From the NCBI GenBank assembly GCA_030426145.1, contig JAUHZF010000002.1, positions 1 to 64,000 on the forward strand: a DNA stretch of 64,000 nt, in the 5' to 3' direction. Positions 8,422-18,466 of the stretch are shown here, one piece after another. The number at the start of each line of letters is the position of its first letter. Position 1 is the first letter of the stretch. Position numbers and translations under genes: made by a program. The notes beneath the pieces are model-generated. The model searched no databases and had not been told where the DNA came from. It saw only the letters and a list, made by a program, of their open reading frames with translations. Source of the stretch: Polyangia bacterium (GTDB lineage: Bacteria; Myxococcota_A; Polyangia; Polyangiales; Polyangiaceae).

Positions 8422-9447
8422 GTGGCGCTCCAAGAAGGCGACATCATTCACTCGCGCTACGAGCTCCTGCGGCTCATCGGCACGGGCACGAGCGGGTCGG
8501 TCTGGGCCGCACGGAACAAGCTCATCGATCGCGACGTGGCGCTCAAGATCATGGAGCCCGAGGTGATGAGCGACAAGGTGTTGCTCCGGCGCTTCTTCAA
8601 CGAAGCCAAGGCCATCGGGCGGGTGAATCATCCCAGCATCGTGGGGATCTTCGATTTGGGTCAGGCCGAGGACGGCTCACCCTTCCTCGTGCTCGAGCTG
8701 CTCGACGGCGAGCCCCTCAACACCCGCATCCAACGTGACGGCGCCGTCGAGCCCGAGACCCTGCTCGACGTGTGTGCCGGCGTGGCCAAAGCGCTCGACC
8801 TCGCGCACAAGCAGGGCATCGTTCACCGCGACCTCAAACCGGCCAACATCTTCCTGCACCGCACCTCGACGGGCGGCCTCATCGGCAAGATCCTCGACTT
8901 CGGGATCAGCAAGGTCGTGTCGTCGGGCACCCACAACTTCTCGCTCACCAAGACCGGCACCGTGGTGGGCTCACCTGCGTACATGAGCCCAGAGCAGGCG
9001 GCGGGGCGGGACGACATCGACGGGCGCGCCGACGTGTGGTCGCTCGGGGTCGTGCTCTACGAGGGCCTCACCGGGCAGCTCCCGCACGAGGCCCCCAACT
9101 ACAACGCCCTCATGGTGCGCATCCTCACCCAGGATGCCCCCTCCATCGCGGCCCGCATGCCCGACCTGCACCCCAAGGTGGTGGAGATCGTCGACACCTG
9201 CCTGCGCCGCGATCGAGACCAGCGCGTCTTCGCCGGCCAGCTCTCGGCGATGCTCGAGGCCGCGACCCGAGAGCTTCGGGCCGCGCGCTTCCGCCGCAGT
9301 GGAGGTCGGCGTCGCGACGACGCCATGCTCGACGACGAGGCCGTGGGTGGCCACAGCACCCTCAAGCTGGCCCTGATCGCGGCCAGCACCTTCGCCGTGG
9401 GCAGCCTCGGAGGATTGCTCGCCGGCTACTACCTCTTCGGCGGCTGA
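8422..9447 (+). CDS. Membrane-anchored Ser/Thr protein kinase (PknB-like)
   Basis: Complete Hanks-type kinase of 341 residues. It has a glycine loop IGTGTSGSV (19-27), VALKIM Lys42, Glu61, catalytic HRDLKPAN (135-142), DFG (159-161) and GSPAYMSPEQ, and ends with one hydrophobic segment (TLKLALIAASTFAVGSLGG...) that anchors it with the kinase domain in the cytoplasm. There is no extracellular sensor domain beyond the membrane span. The GTG at 8422 is the best start. It lies 86 bases after the ATPase/TPR operon in the same direction, so it may share transcription. Confidence 0.93.
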   Translation: MALQEGDIIHSRYELLRLIGTGTSGSVWAARNKLIDRDVALKIMEPEVMSDKVLLRRFFNEAKAIGRVNHPSIVGIFDLGQAEDGSPFLVLELLDGEPLNTRIQRDGAVEPETLLDVCAGVAKALDLAHKQGIVHRDLKPANIFLHRTSTGGLIGKILDFGISKVVSSGTHNFSLTKTGTVVGSPAYMSPEQAAGRDDIDGRADVWSLGVVLYEGLTGQLPHEAPNYNALMVRILTQDAPSIAARMPDLHPKVVEIVDTCLRRDRDQRVFAGQLSAMLEAATRELRAARFRRSGGRRRDDAMLDDEAVGGHSTLKLALIAASTFAVGSLGGLLAGYYLFGG

Positions 9448-9503
9448 GTCGGGCCGTGGCCCATGCCAGGGCCAGCTGAGCGAGCCATGATATCGTCGAG
9501 GTC

Positions 9504-10088
9504 ATGAGTGCGTCCCCCGCACGGCGGAAGCCAACGTACCAGGACGTGGCCGCTCTGCCGCCTCATCAGGTGGGCCAGATTCTCGCGGGAGAGCTCGTGG
9601 TGCAGCCGCGTCCGAGCGGTCGCCACGCCTCGGTGACGAGCACCCTCGGCGAAGAGCTGGGACCACCATTCCGTCGCGGGCGAGGTGGACCCGGCGGATG
9701 GATCATCCTCGACGAGCCAGAGGTGCACCTCGGTGACGACGTGCTGGTGCCCGACCTCGCGGGGTGGCGTCGCAGCCGATTGCCCTCTATCGGTGACGAG
9801 GCCTTCTTCGAGCTCGCGCCAGACTGGGCATGTGAGGTGCTCTCGCCCTCGACGGTCAAACACGACCGCACGACCAAGCTCACGATCTACGCCCGGGAAG
9901 GGGTCGGCCATGTATGGCTCGTCGACCCCGCACACCGAACCCTCGAGGTGATGAGGCGCACCGACGTGGGCTGGCTCGTGGTGGGCGCTCATCACGACGC
10001 GGAGGTCGTTCGCGCCGAGCCCTTCGACGCCATCGAACTCGACCTCGCGCTCCTGTGGGCCGACTTCGACGACACACCGCAACCATAG
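9504..10088 (+). CDS. Uma2-family (DUF820) PD-(D/E)XK nuclease-like protein
   Basis: 194 residues matching the Uma2 family, a restriction-endonuclease-like fold often present in many copies in cyanobacteria and myxobacteria. Typical signatures are YQDVAALP, GELVVQPRPSGRHA, LVPDLAGWRR (acidic residue of the active site), EVLSPSTVKHDRTTK (Glu and Lys of the PD-ExK core) and GVGHVWLVDP. The biological substrate of this family is not settled. It follows the kinase in the same direction and converges with the deacylase gene. Confidence 0.85.
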   Translation: MSASPARRKPTYQDVAALPPHQVGQILAGELVVQPRPSGRHASVTSTLGEELGPPFRRGRGGPGGWIILDEPEVHLGDDVLVPDLAGWRRSRLPSIGDEAFFELAPDWACEVLSPSTVKHDRTTKLTIYAREGVGHVWLVDPAHRTLEVMRRTDVGWLVVGAHHDAEVVRAEPFDAIELDLALLWADFDDTPQP

Positions 10089-10109
10089 CGCCGCACGACC
10101 TCGGCCAGC

Positions 10110-11858
10110 TCAGCTCGCTCTGACGAGGCGGCCTGGGCGTCGGCCGGTGAGCTCGCCCTTCTCGACGGTGACCTCGCCGCTCACCACCGTGGCGAGGTAG
10201 CCCTTGGCGCGCTGGATGAGGCGCTTGCCGCCTGCGGGAAGGTCGCCCACGAGCTTGGGGCGATCGAGCTGGAGGTTCTGATGGTCGATGACGTTGAGGT
10301 CGGCCTTCTGGCCCACGGCGATGGTGCCGCGGTCGGTGAGACCCACGTGGCGCGCGGTGTCGTGCGCTTGCATCTTGATCGCCTTCTCGATGCTGATCTG
10401 GTCGCGCTTGCGGTCGCGGGTCCAATGCTGGAGCAAGAAGGTGGGGAAGCTCGCGTCGCAGACGGTGCCGACGTGCGCACCACCGTCGGAGAGACCGGGA
10501 ATGGCGAAGCGGTGCGTCATCATCTGGCGCACGTTGTCGAGGTTGAACGCGGTGTAGTTGTAGAGCGGGAAGTAGAGCAGCTGATGCCCTTGGTCTTCGA
10601 GGAGCGCGTCGTAGATGGCCTCGAGGGTGGGCTGCTTCTTGCCGAAGGCTTCGGCGTAGATGCTGTCCTCCATCTCGGGCTCGTAGTTGGGCCGCTCGGC
10701 GAAACGGAAGAGTCGCATGGCGACCATGTCGATCCGCTTCAGCAGGTGGTCGGCCAAGGGCGGGATCGAGCTGCCGTCGGACACGGGCTCGGTGGTCTCG
10801 CGCAGGAGCTTGGCGCGGAAGTCGGGGTTCTTCATCCGGGCCACCCGCTCCGGCAGGGGCAGGTTCGCGATCTCCTTGTAGGAGGGGAAACCCATGAAGG
10901 GGTTGAAGGTCGCTTCGAGCCCCAGGAGCACGCCGATGCCGCGCGGCGCACACTGCACACGCATCTGCAGACCGCGGGCATTGGCCTTCTCCACCCGGTC
11001 GAGCACCCACTGCCACTGCAGCGGCGACTGATCGCGTTGCATGAGCGAGATGCTCATCCGGTGGCCGCCGCCGGCCTCGGCCATGGCCTCGAGGAGGTCG
11101 AACTCGGGACCGAAGCGGTCGTCGGACACCGCCATGTCGAAGTCGCTCACGGCCTGGAGCACGCCGTGCCCGAGCCCGTCGAAGGCCTTGGCGATGCCGA
11201 TGAGCTCGGCGCGGTCCGCCTCGGAGGCGGGCGTCGCGTCACCGGAGGCATCGCGATGGTTGTCGCTGCGACCGGTGGAGAAGCCGAAGGCACCTGCTTC
11301 GAGCGACTCGCGCAGGTGGCGTCGCATGCCGGCGATGTCGTCCTCGGTGGCCGACTCGTTGGCGAGGGCGCGGCCCCCCATCACGAAGACGCGCAGGGCG
11401 TCGTGCGGAACCTGGAGTCCGAAGTCCATGGTGCGCGACTGCTTCTCGAGCGCGTCCATGTACTCGGGGAAGGTGGACCAGTCCCAGGTGATCCCTTCGG
11501 AGAGGGCGGTGCCAGGGATGTCCTCGACGCCCTCCATCAGCTCGATGAGCCGGTCGTGGTCGGTGGGGCGCACAGGCGCGAAGCCCACGCCACAGCTGCC
11601 CATCACCGCGGTGGTGACCCCGTGGTAGCAGGACGGCGCGAGGTCGCGGTCCCACGAGACCTGACCGTCGTAGTGGGTGTGCACGTCGGTGAAGCCGGGG
11701 GTCACGAGGGCACCGTCCGCGTCGATGGTGCGCGTCGCGGGGCCATCCACCTTGCCCACCTCGACGATGCGGCCGTTCTTGACCGCAACGTCGCCGGTGA
11801 AGCGGGCTTCGCCCGTGCCGTCGACGATGGTTCCGCGGGTGATCTTCAGGTCGAACAC
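10110..11858 (-). CDS. N-acyl-D-amino-acid deacylase / amidohydrolase 3 family
   Basis: 582-residue zinc amidohydrolase expected to hydrolyse N-acylated D-amino acids or related amides. [12 protein letters not shown] carries the HxH metal ligands; [10 protein letters not shown] holds the Cys that bridges metal in D-aminoacylases; [12 protein letters not shown] and the C-terminal NVIDHQNL...[11 protein letters not shown] complete the family pattern. The GTG at 11858 is chosen because GGGGGAG precedes it by about eight bases and the protein then begins [10 protein letters not shown] strong promoter overlapping a 16-bp palindrome lies just upstream, implying repressor control. Confidence 0.9.
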   Translation of the reverse strand: MFDLKITRGTIVDGTGEARFTGDVAVKNGRIVEVGKVDGPATRTIDADGALVTPGFTDVHTHYDGQVSWDRDLAPSCYHGVTTAVMGSCGVGFAPVRPTDHDRLIELMEGVEDIPGTALSEGITWDWSTFPEYMDALEKQSRTMDFGLQVPHDALRVFVMGGRALANESATEDDIAGMRRHLRESLEAGAFGFSTGRSDNHRDASGDATPASEADRAELIGIAKAFDGLGHGVLQAVSDFDMAVSDDRFGPEFDLLEAMAEAGGGHRMSISLMQRDQSPLQWQWVLDRVEKANARGLQMRVQCAPRGIGVLLGLEATFNPFMGFPSYKEIANLPLPERVARMKNPDFRAKLLRETTEPVSDGSSIPPLADHLLKRIDMVAMRLFRFAERPNYEPEMEDSIYAEAFGKKQPTLEAIYDALLEDQGHQLLYFPLYNYTAFNLDNVRQMMTHRFAIPGLSDGGAHVGTVCDASFPTFLLQHWTRDRKRDQISIEKAIKMQAHDTARHVGLTDRGTIAVGQKADLNVIDHQNLQLDRPKLVGDLPAGGKRLIQRAKGYLATVVSGEVTVEKGELTGRRPGRLVRAS

Positions 11859-11916
11859 GTCTGCTTGCTCCCCCCTGGCGAATCCGCCAGGCCGCACCCG
11901 GCGCCGTGCCGAGCTT

Positions 11917-11959
11917 TAATACGATCGTATTATTAACACAGGAGCCGGTGTCGTGTCAA
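11917..11959 (-). promoter_or_regulatory. Promoter with overlapping palindromic operator upstream of the deacylase
   Basis: On the minus strand a consensus -35 TTGACA (11959-11954) is separated by 18 bases from TAATAA (11935-11930; 17 bases gives TTAATA). The -10 box overlaps the perfect 16-bp palindrome TAATACGATCGTATTA (11917-11932). This form is typical of TetR- or GntR-type operators. No such repressor gene is adjacent, so the regulator would be encoded elsewhere. Confidence 0.65.
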
Positions 11960-12028
11960 CGCGCACCTCACCGGGGGCTCCCCAGGACGAGGGGAGTTAT
12001 CGCAGACGGAAGCACCAACAAGCCAGGG

Positions 12029-12628
12029 TCAGAGCCGACGACCACCGAGGGTGGTGCGCTCTTCCACGACCTCTTCGAGCGTCGACGCATAGATCATCAA
12101 GTGCGCCTGAAGGGTTTCGCCCTCGGGATCCCAGAGCAGGCCACGGAAGGGGAGCTGGCCGGACTGGGAGGAGACGAAGTAGCTGCCGATGGCGTCGTCG
12201 AGCACGTCCGCGACGCGGGCTTCGTCGCCGGGGAAGGCGCTGGGGGGCTGCATCACCAGCGGCTGGGAGGGCCCCTCGTCGCCAACCACGAAGCGCATCG
12301 AGGTGCCGCGCTCGAAGCTCACCTCGATCGAGCCAGGATCGACCGAGACCACCACCCCCGGCGTGTTGGCGGGGATGAAGACCTCTTCGACGCGCGTACC
12401 GGACCGGAGCTTGAGGGCGCCGTCGTCGATCTTGCGGCCCTTCGACTTCACCTCACGGCGGAGCTTGATGTCGTGCGAGGTGTAGAACTGAAGCTGGCTG
12501 ACCTCGTCGTCGGACAGGCCGTGCTCGACGCGCATCTCGTGGGTGAACGGGACCATGGTGGCACAGCCGGTGGTCCCGAGCGCGAGCAGTGAGACCAGGA
12601 CGGCCGCGGGGGTGCATCGCGGTGTCAT
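12029..12628 (-). CDS. Predicted lipoprotein
   Basis: 199 residues starting MTPRCTPAAVLVSLLALGTTGC, a signal peptide with the lipidated Cys at about residue 22. The mature part is a compact, mostly beta-type domain (DIKLRREVKSKGRKIDDGALKL, VEEVFIPANTPGVVVSVDPG) and lacks a motif I recognise. The start at 12628 is chosen because longer in-frame extensions would displace the signal. It is downstream of a minus-strand membrane protein, 52 bases away. Confidence 0.7.
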   Translation of the reverse strand: MTPRCTPAAVLVSLLALGTTGCATMVPFTHEMRVEHGLSDDEVSQLQFYTSHDIKLRREVKSKGRKIDDGALKLRSGTRVEEVFIPANTPGVVVSVDPGSIEVSFERGTSMRFVVGDEGPSQPLVMQPPSAFPGDEARVADVLDDAIGSYFVSSQSGQLPFRGLLWDPEGETLQAHLMIYASTLEEVVEERTTLGGRRL

Positions 12629-12680
12629 GCGAGGGAAACGCAGCACGCGGCCCGGGCTTTCACCCCCCGAAGCTTTCTGC

Positions 12681-13373
12681 TCAGGCCCCGACGAGGAAGG
12701 CGGCGGCCCAGACGGCGACCCGACCGAGGGGACCCCGCACGGTGGGGCGCCTCCGGCAGCTCGCGACGAGGGTCTCCCCCTCGGCCGGACACAAGGTCGC
12801 GGCCCCGTCGTCGGGCTCGAGCCAGCCGGTGACGACCACCTCGTCCCCGTCGACCAGGGATCGGAAAACGCCACAAGGCGGCACGTCGCGCCGCGCACAC
12901 AAAGCGATCGGTTCCGCCGCGCGCACGCGATCGACCACGTGCCGTCCGAGACCGTGGAGCCCGACGCCGGGAAAGTGCTCTTCGCTCCCGACGTCGACGA
13001 GGATGGCGCCCTCGAGTCGCACGCGCGCCCCTTTCACCACGAGATACAACCGCTGCGCACGAGCGCTCCAGGCCTGCGCCTGACCCTCGTGGTGGAGGTA
13101 GTAGCTGGAGGCCGCCGCCGCGGCCGCATCTTCGAGACGCTCGCAGCCTGGCCCTTCGATCCGCAGTCGGCCTGCGATGGCCACGTGGTGTCGCCCGCTG
13201 ACCGGTAGCTCTTCGGTGGGCTCGTCGGGATGCTCGATGGTCTCGCGCTTGCGGTCGCGTCGCTGCGACCACCAACCCGCCCAACGATTGCTGGTCGCAC
13301 CGGCTGCGACCATGCACCCCGCGGTGACGACCGCCGCCAAGCCGACCGACTGGCTGCTCAGGAAGAGATCCAT
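12681..13373 (-). CDS. Membrane protein with N- and C-terminal hydrophobic segments
   Basis: 230 residues when started at 13373, preceded by GAGGGCGGGA; another ATG at 13406 is possible. A hydrophobic segment (SVGLAAVVTAGCMVAAG) is followed by a basic loop, a central soluble beta-rich domain of about 150 residues and a terminal hydrophobic stretch (VAVWAAAFLVGA). The arrangement recalls GIDE-type two-span membrane proteins, but no ligase RING or other catalytic motif is seen. Function unknown. Confidence 0.6.
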   Translation of the reverse strand: MDLFLSSQSVGLAAVVTAGCMVAAGATSNRWAGWWSQRRDRKRETIEHPDEPTEELPVSGRHHVAIAGRLRIEGPGCERLEDAAAAAASSYYLHHEGQAQAWSARAQRLYLVVKGARVRLEGAILVDVGSEEHFPGVGLHGLGRHVVDRVRAAEPIALCARRDVPPCGVFRSLVDGDEVVVTGWLEPDDGAATLCPAEGETLVASCRRRPTVRGPLGRVAVWAAAFLVGA

Positions 13374-13485
13374 TCCCGCCCTCGACCTCTCATTTACGGA
13401 TGCCATCCGGCGTCGATCTGCGCCAGCGGCATTTGAACCGTAGGTCGAAGGGGGGAGAGGTGGGCCGATGGGGCCCGCGGTAAGA

Positions 13486-14311
13486 CTAAACGGCGCGCAA
13501 GTGCACGATGCCCCAGGCGAGATGACCCGCCTCACCCGCCTCGATCCAGTGACCGAGGCCTTCGATCATGCGGTCGACATAGACCTGGCCCGAGATGCCG
13601 ACCATCTCGTCGTAGCGTGACTTCAGCTCCGAACGCACCGCGGCGTAGTGCCGGGGCAGCATCGGGGTGAGGTCGTCGATGCCGACCACGTCGAGCCCCA
13701 CCCGACCCGCGGCCTCGCGGTAGAAGCCGAAAGAGGCCATCGACGAGAGATGGATGCGCGCGAGCACCGGACCGAGCACCCCGTCGGGGCAGTCATCGGC
13801 CTGCATGGGATCGGTGAAGACCATGTTGCCCCCGGTCTTCAGCACCCGCCGCGCCTCCTTCAGGACCGTCTCGCGCCTCCCGCTGTGCAGGAAGGCGTCC
13901 TGCGACCACACCACGTCGTACTGGCCATCGTCGAAGGGCAGCTCCTCGAAGTTGCCGTGCACGACCTCGATGCGGTCGGACAGCCCCTGGTCTGCGCTCA
14001 TCTCGCGGTTGCGCCGATTCTGGGTCTGGCTGAGGTTGAGGCAGGTGACGTGACACCCGAAGCGCTTCACCAAGGCGCGCGCCGAGCCGCCGTAGCCGGC
14101 TCCGAGGTCGAGCACGCGCGTCTCGTCGCTCCACCCGTGCAGACGGTCGACCATGCGGGTCACCGTCTTGGCGCTGGCGTCGCGAATCGAGTCGCCGTCG
14201 TCGTAGAGCCCGATGTGGATGTCTTCGCCACCCCAGACGTGGAAGTAGAAGCGGTCGGCTTCGTCGGAGTCGTAGTAGGTCTCGGTCGTCTTCACGACCT
14301 CGGCGGCTGGG

Positions 14312-14319
<8 letters not shown>
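13486..14319 (-). CDS. Sarcosine/dimethylglycine N-methyltransferase (SDMT)
   Basis: Adds methyl groups from S-adenosylmethionine to sarcosine and dimethylglycine to form glycine betaine, a compatible solute. The 277-residue protein has the class I motif VLDLGAGYGG and the SDMT-like TYYDSDEADRFYFHVWGGEDIHIGLY start, VVWSQDAFLHS and RHYAAVRSEL. It starts with TTG (14319), preceded by GGGAGGG lying inside the end of the partner gene; the genes overlap by eight bases. Together with the upstream methyltransferase it completes three-step methylation of glycine. Confidence 0.9.
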
Positions 14320-15175
<856 letters not shown>

Positions 15176-15395
15176 GACAACCTCCTGCGGGCCGCAGAGC
15201 TGACGTCAACCGCACCGTCGCGGTCGAACTCAGCCCCATCGAGGGCCCAAGCGACACGCGGAGGGTCCTCCTGGCCCGGGGGCATGCCCCGTCGCCGTGT
15301 CCTCCGCGCTATGTGAGGCGCCACACTCGCACGAGCACCGGACCTCGACAACCCCGGCGGCCAAACGTCACGCTCGTGAAACCTGAGCGAAATGG

Positions 15396-15914
15396 CTACT
15401 TACGGGTCTTGAGGAAGGGCTCTTCGCCCCAGGTGAGATCGTCTCGGACCCAGCCGATGACCTCCTTGGGGGTGGCGATGCGCATCCAGCGGCCGTCGGT
15501 CTTCACGATGCGGAAGACCTCGCCGTACTCGACCTTGTCGAGCACCTCGCCCTTGGTGGACGGTGCGTCGCGCACGTTGCCCTTCTTGACCTCGACCACC
15601 ACGGTGGGGGTGCTGGTGAGCAGGCGCTTGGCGATCCAGGACTCTTCCTTCTCGAAGTCGACCACCCGCACCCACTCGCCCTTGGTCTCGAGCACGGTGA
15701 CCGGGAAGTACTTGGTGGCGGTGAAGAGGATTTCGTCCTTGGTGCTGGGGCCCGCGCGGAAGTTGGCAGTCGGCACGTTGACGCTGAGGCGTGTCGAACC
15801 GCCCGCGTGCGCATGCGGCGTCACGAGGGATGAGGCGGCGAACGGCAGCGCCATCAAGGCGACCGCCGCGGCCCAACGACGGGCTCGCTTCCTGACGATT
15901 CCAACGACGTTCAT
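15396..15914 (-). CDS. Secreted protein with two SH3b-like domains
   Basis: 172 residues: signal peptide (KRARRWAAAVALMALPFAAS, cleavage near HAHA/GG) followed by two bacterial SH3-like repeats, NVPTANFRAGPSTKDEILF and VKKGNVRDAPSTKGEVLDKV, each with the typical N-x-R-x-x-P-S pattern and W-x-x-V. Such domains bind cell-wall peptides or other proteins in the periplasm. The start at 15914 has GTAGG upstream; an ATG at 15932 is also possible. Divergent from speA. Confidence 0.82.
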   Translation of the reverse strand: MNVVGIVRKRARRWAAAVALMALPFAASSLVTPHAHAGGSTRLSVNVPTANFRAGPSTKDEILFTATKYFPVTVLETKGEWVRVVDFEKEESWIAKRLLTSTPTVVVEVKKGNVRDAPSTKGEVLDKVEYGEVFRIVKTDGRWMRIATPKEVIGWVRDDLTWGEEPFLKTRK

Positions 15915-16015
15915 GCCTACATCGGGTACCAAACCGTCCCCGGTCTACGCAAAGAATCCGCGAAGGGCGGCAGACCTTCGACGCACTGTGGGCCGAAATG
16001 AGTAGGATGGCGGCC

Positions 16016-17953
16016 ATGAGCCGTCAGGCCGCCCGACAGAATGGAATGAACCGCTGGAGTGTCCGTGATGCCGCTGAGACCTACGGGGTCCAGAACTGGG
16101 GTCGTGACCACTTTCGCGTGAATGACGAAGGACACCTGACCGTCGGTTCAGGCAAACGTCACGTCGATCTCAAAGAGCTCGCCGACGACCTCACCAACCG
16201 CGGCATCGCCATGCCCATGCTGCTGCGCTTCTCGCAGCTCCTCGAGGCCCGCATCGCCCTCCTCAACGGCGCCTTCGCCAAGGCCATCGCCGACTACGGC
16301 TTCGGGGGCTCGTACCGCGGTGTGTACCCGATCAAGGTGAACCAGAGCCGAAAGGTCGTGGAGGCGATCACCAAGTACGGTCGCAAGTTCCACTTCGGCC
16401 TCGAGGCCGGCTCCAAGCCCGAGCTGCTGGCGGCGATGGCCCTGCTCGACGACCCCGAGGCCCTCGTCATCTGCAACGGCTACAAGGACGAGCACTACAT
16501 CGAGACCGCGCTGCTCGCCTCCAAGCTGCGGCACCGCGTCATCATCGTGGTCGAGAAGCCCAGCGAGCTCGAGCTCATCCGAAAGGTGAGCCAGCGCATG
16601 GGCATCCGCCCCGGCATCGGGATCCGCCTCAAGCTGTCGGCCCGCGGGGCCGGCAAGTGGGAGCAGTCTGGTGGCGACCACGCCAAGTTCGGCCTCTCCG
16701 CCAGCCAACTCCTCGCCGCGGTCGAGCAGCTCGAGAGCTGGGAGATGCTCGACTGCATGCGGCTCATCCACTTCCACCTGGGCTCGCAGATCACCTCGAT
16801 CCGCAGCATCAAGGATGCGCTTCGCGAGGCCACCCGGCTCTTCGTCGAGCTGCACCAGCTCGGGTGCAAGCACCTCGACCTCTTCGACGCAGGCGGCGGT
16901 CTCGGCGTCGACTACGACGGCTCGCAGACCAACTTCGACGCGTCGATGAACTACACGGTGCAGGAGTACGCCAACGACGTGGTGTGGGCGGTGCAAGAAG
17001 CCTGCGACGAAGCCGAGATCCCCCACCCCACGCTGGTCACCGAGTCGGGCCGCGCCATCGTCGCGCACCACTCCATCCTGCTCGTCAACGTCATCGGCAG
17101 CACCGAAGCCCGCGACGAGCCAGAGGACCTGGAGCCCCCCGACGACGAGGACCACGAGCTGGTGGGCAAGCTGTGGGAGGTCTACTCGATGGTGTCGCGG
17201 AAGAACCTCCGCGAGATGTACCACGACGCCCTCGAGTACAAGGACCAGTGCCTTCAGCTCTTCAACCTCGGGCACCTCACCCTCGCCCAACGCGCCCAGT
17301 GTGAGCGTCTGTTCTGGGCGAGCTGCCGTCGCATCGCCGGTCTCGCCGCCGAGGGCGGCCGCGTGCCCGAGGAGCTCACCAAGCTCGACCGGCTGCTCTG
17401 CGACACCTACTTCTGCAACTTCAGCCTGTTTCAGTCCGTGCCCGACGCATGGGCCATCGACCAGCTGTTCCCCATCATGCCGATCCACCGGCTGAACGAG
17501 GTCCCCAGCCGGCAGGCCATCCTCGCCGACATCACGTGCGACTCCGACGGCAAGATCGATCACTTCATCGACCTGCGGGACGTGAACGACACCCTCCCGC
17601 TGCACCCCTTCACGCCCGAGCAGTCTTACTACCTGGGGATCATGCTGACCGGCGCCTACCAGGAGATCCTCGGCGACCTGCACAACCTCTTCGGCGACAC
17701 CCACGTCATCAACGTCGACATCGAAGAAGACGGCTACACCATCGATGAAGTGGTGCTGGGCGACACGGTGGGCGACGTGCTCCGGTACGTGAACTACGAG
17801 CCCAAGGAGCTCATCAACATGCTCCGGCGGCAGGTCGAGCTGGCCATCAAAGACAAGCGCATGACCCCCGCGGAGTCACGCCAGCTGATGTCGCGGTATC
17901 ATGACGGTCTCTCGGCCTACACCTACCTAGAGGAGGCACCCGAAGGGGGATGA
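16016..17953 (+). CDS. speA: Biosynthetic arginine decarboxylase
   Basis: Converts arginine to agmatine, the first step to putrescine and other polyamines. The 645-residue protein fits SpeA in length and has the PLP Lys in YPIKVNQ (about residue 107), the glycine-rich DAGGGLGVDYDG phosphate site, LVTESGRAIVAHH and the C-terminal CDSDGKIDHFIDLRD with the reactive Cys. Three in-frame ATG codons are possible (15998, 16016, 16046); 16016 is chosen for the AGGA upstream. It overlaps the next gene, a receiver protein, by four bases. Confidence 0.95.
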   Translation: MSRQAARQNGMNRWSVRDAAETYGVQNWGRDHFRVNDEGHLTVGSGKRHVDLKELADDLTNRGIAMPMLLRFSQLLEARIALLNGAFAKAIADYGFGGSYRGVYPIKVNQSRKVVEAITKYGRKFHFGLEAGSKPELLAAMALLDDPEALVICNGYKDEHYIETALLASKLRHRVIIVVEKPSELELIRKVSQRMGIRPGIGIRLKLSARGAGKWEQSGGDHAKFGLSASQLLAAVEQLESWEMLDCMRLIHFHLGSQITSIRSIKDALREATRLFVELHQLGCKHLDLFDAGGGLGVDYDGSQTNFDASMNYTVQEYANDVVWAVQEACDEAEIPHPTLVTESGRAIVAHHSILLVNVIGSTEARDEPEDLEPPDDEDHELVGKLWEVYSMVSRKNLREMYHDALEYKDQCLQLFNLGHLTLAQRAQCERLFWASCRRIAGLAAEGGRVPEELTKLDRLLCDTYFCNFSLFQSVPDAWAIDQLFPIMPIHRLNEVPSRQAILADITCDSDGKIDHFIDLRDVNDTLPLHPFTPEQSYYLGIMLTGAYQEILGDLHNLFGDTHVINVDIEEDGYTIDEVVLGDTVGDVLRYVNYEPKELINMLRRQVELAIKDKRMTPAESRQLMSRYHDGLSAYTYLEEAPEGG

Positions 17954-18375
17954 ACAAACCGCTCGTCATGGTCATCGACGACTACGCGCCCGACCGCGTC
18001 TTCGCCCGCATCGTGCTCGACAAGGCCGAGTGCTTCGGCGGCGTGATGGAGGTCCCCGGGGGCGAGGAGGCGCTCGAGCTCTTCGAAAAGTATCTTCGAG
18101 ACGAGCGTGACGATCTGCCCGAGGGCTTCCCGCCCCTCATCATTCTGCTCGACATCAACATGCCGCGCATGAACGGGTTCGAGTTCCTCGACCGTTTCAC
18201 CGAGCTCGTGCCCAAGCTTGGAGACGATACGCCGGCGGTACTCATGCTCACCTCGTCCGAGCAGCCCTACGACCAGGAGCGAGCTGAGACCTACGAGGCA
18301 GTCGTAGGCTACATCACCAAGCCGCTCACACAGCAGAAGGCCCTGGCCCTCTGCCCGCGCCCCAGCTCGAGCTGA
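17950..18375 (+). CDS. Stand-alone response-regulator receiver protein
   Basis: A single CheY-like domain of 141 residues. The acidic pair is VIDDYAPDR (D10, D11), the phospho-acceptor Asp68 in LLDINMPRMNG, the conserved Thr in LMLTSSEQ and Lys124 in YITKPL. There is no output domain. Its ATGA overlap with speA implies co-expression. The two histidine kinases that follow in the same direction are candidate phospho-donors. Confidence 0.9.
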   Translation: MNKPLVMVIDDYAPDRVFARIVLDKAECFGGVMEVPGGEEALELFEKYLRDERDDLPEGFPPLIILLDINMPRMNGFEFLDRFTELVPKLGDDTPAVLMLTSSEQPYDQERAETYEAVVGYITKPLTQQKALALCPRPSSS

Positions 18376-18390
18376 GGCAGCCGTTGCCGC

Positions 18391-18404
18391 TTCTCTCGAG
18401 AGAA
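18391..18404. promoter_or_regulatory. 14-bp perfect palindrome between receiver and kinase genes
   Basis: TTCTCTCGAGAGAA is a perfect palindrome, and CCGTT (18381-18385) with AACGG (18403-18407) adds a second inverted pair. It lies 63 bases before the kinase start. It could be a repressor site or a weak terminator after the receiver gene; no T-run follows. Confidence 0.35.
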
Positions 18405-18466
18405 CGGTAACCCCCATCCGAGATCCTTCGAACGAGCCGCTCGCGCGATCCGTGTAGGATCGCGCC

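Noticed and set aside
10281-11936. 551-codon open frame on the plus strand opposite the deacylase
   Set aside because: Shadow caused by high GC; the minus strand has clear amidohydrolase motifs.
13420-13445. tRNA T-loop-like sequence GGTTCAAAT on the minus strand
   Set aside because: The T-stem does not pair and no acceptor or anticodon arm is present.
16148-17704. 518-codon open frame on the minus strand opposite speA
   Set aside because: Antisense shadow of a strongly supported gene; low-complexity, no family features, no start signal.
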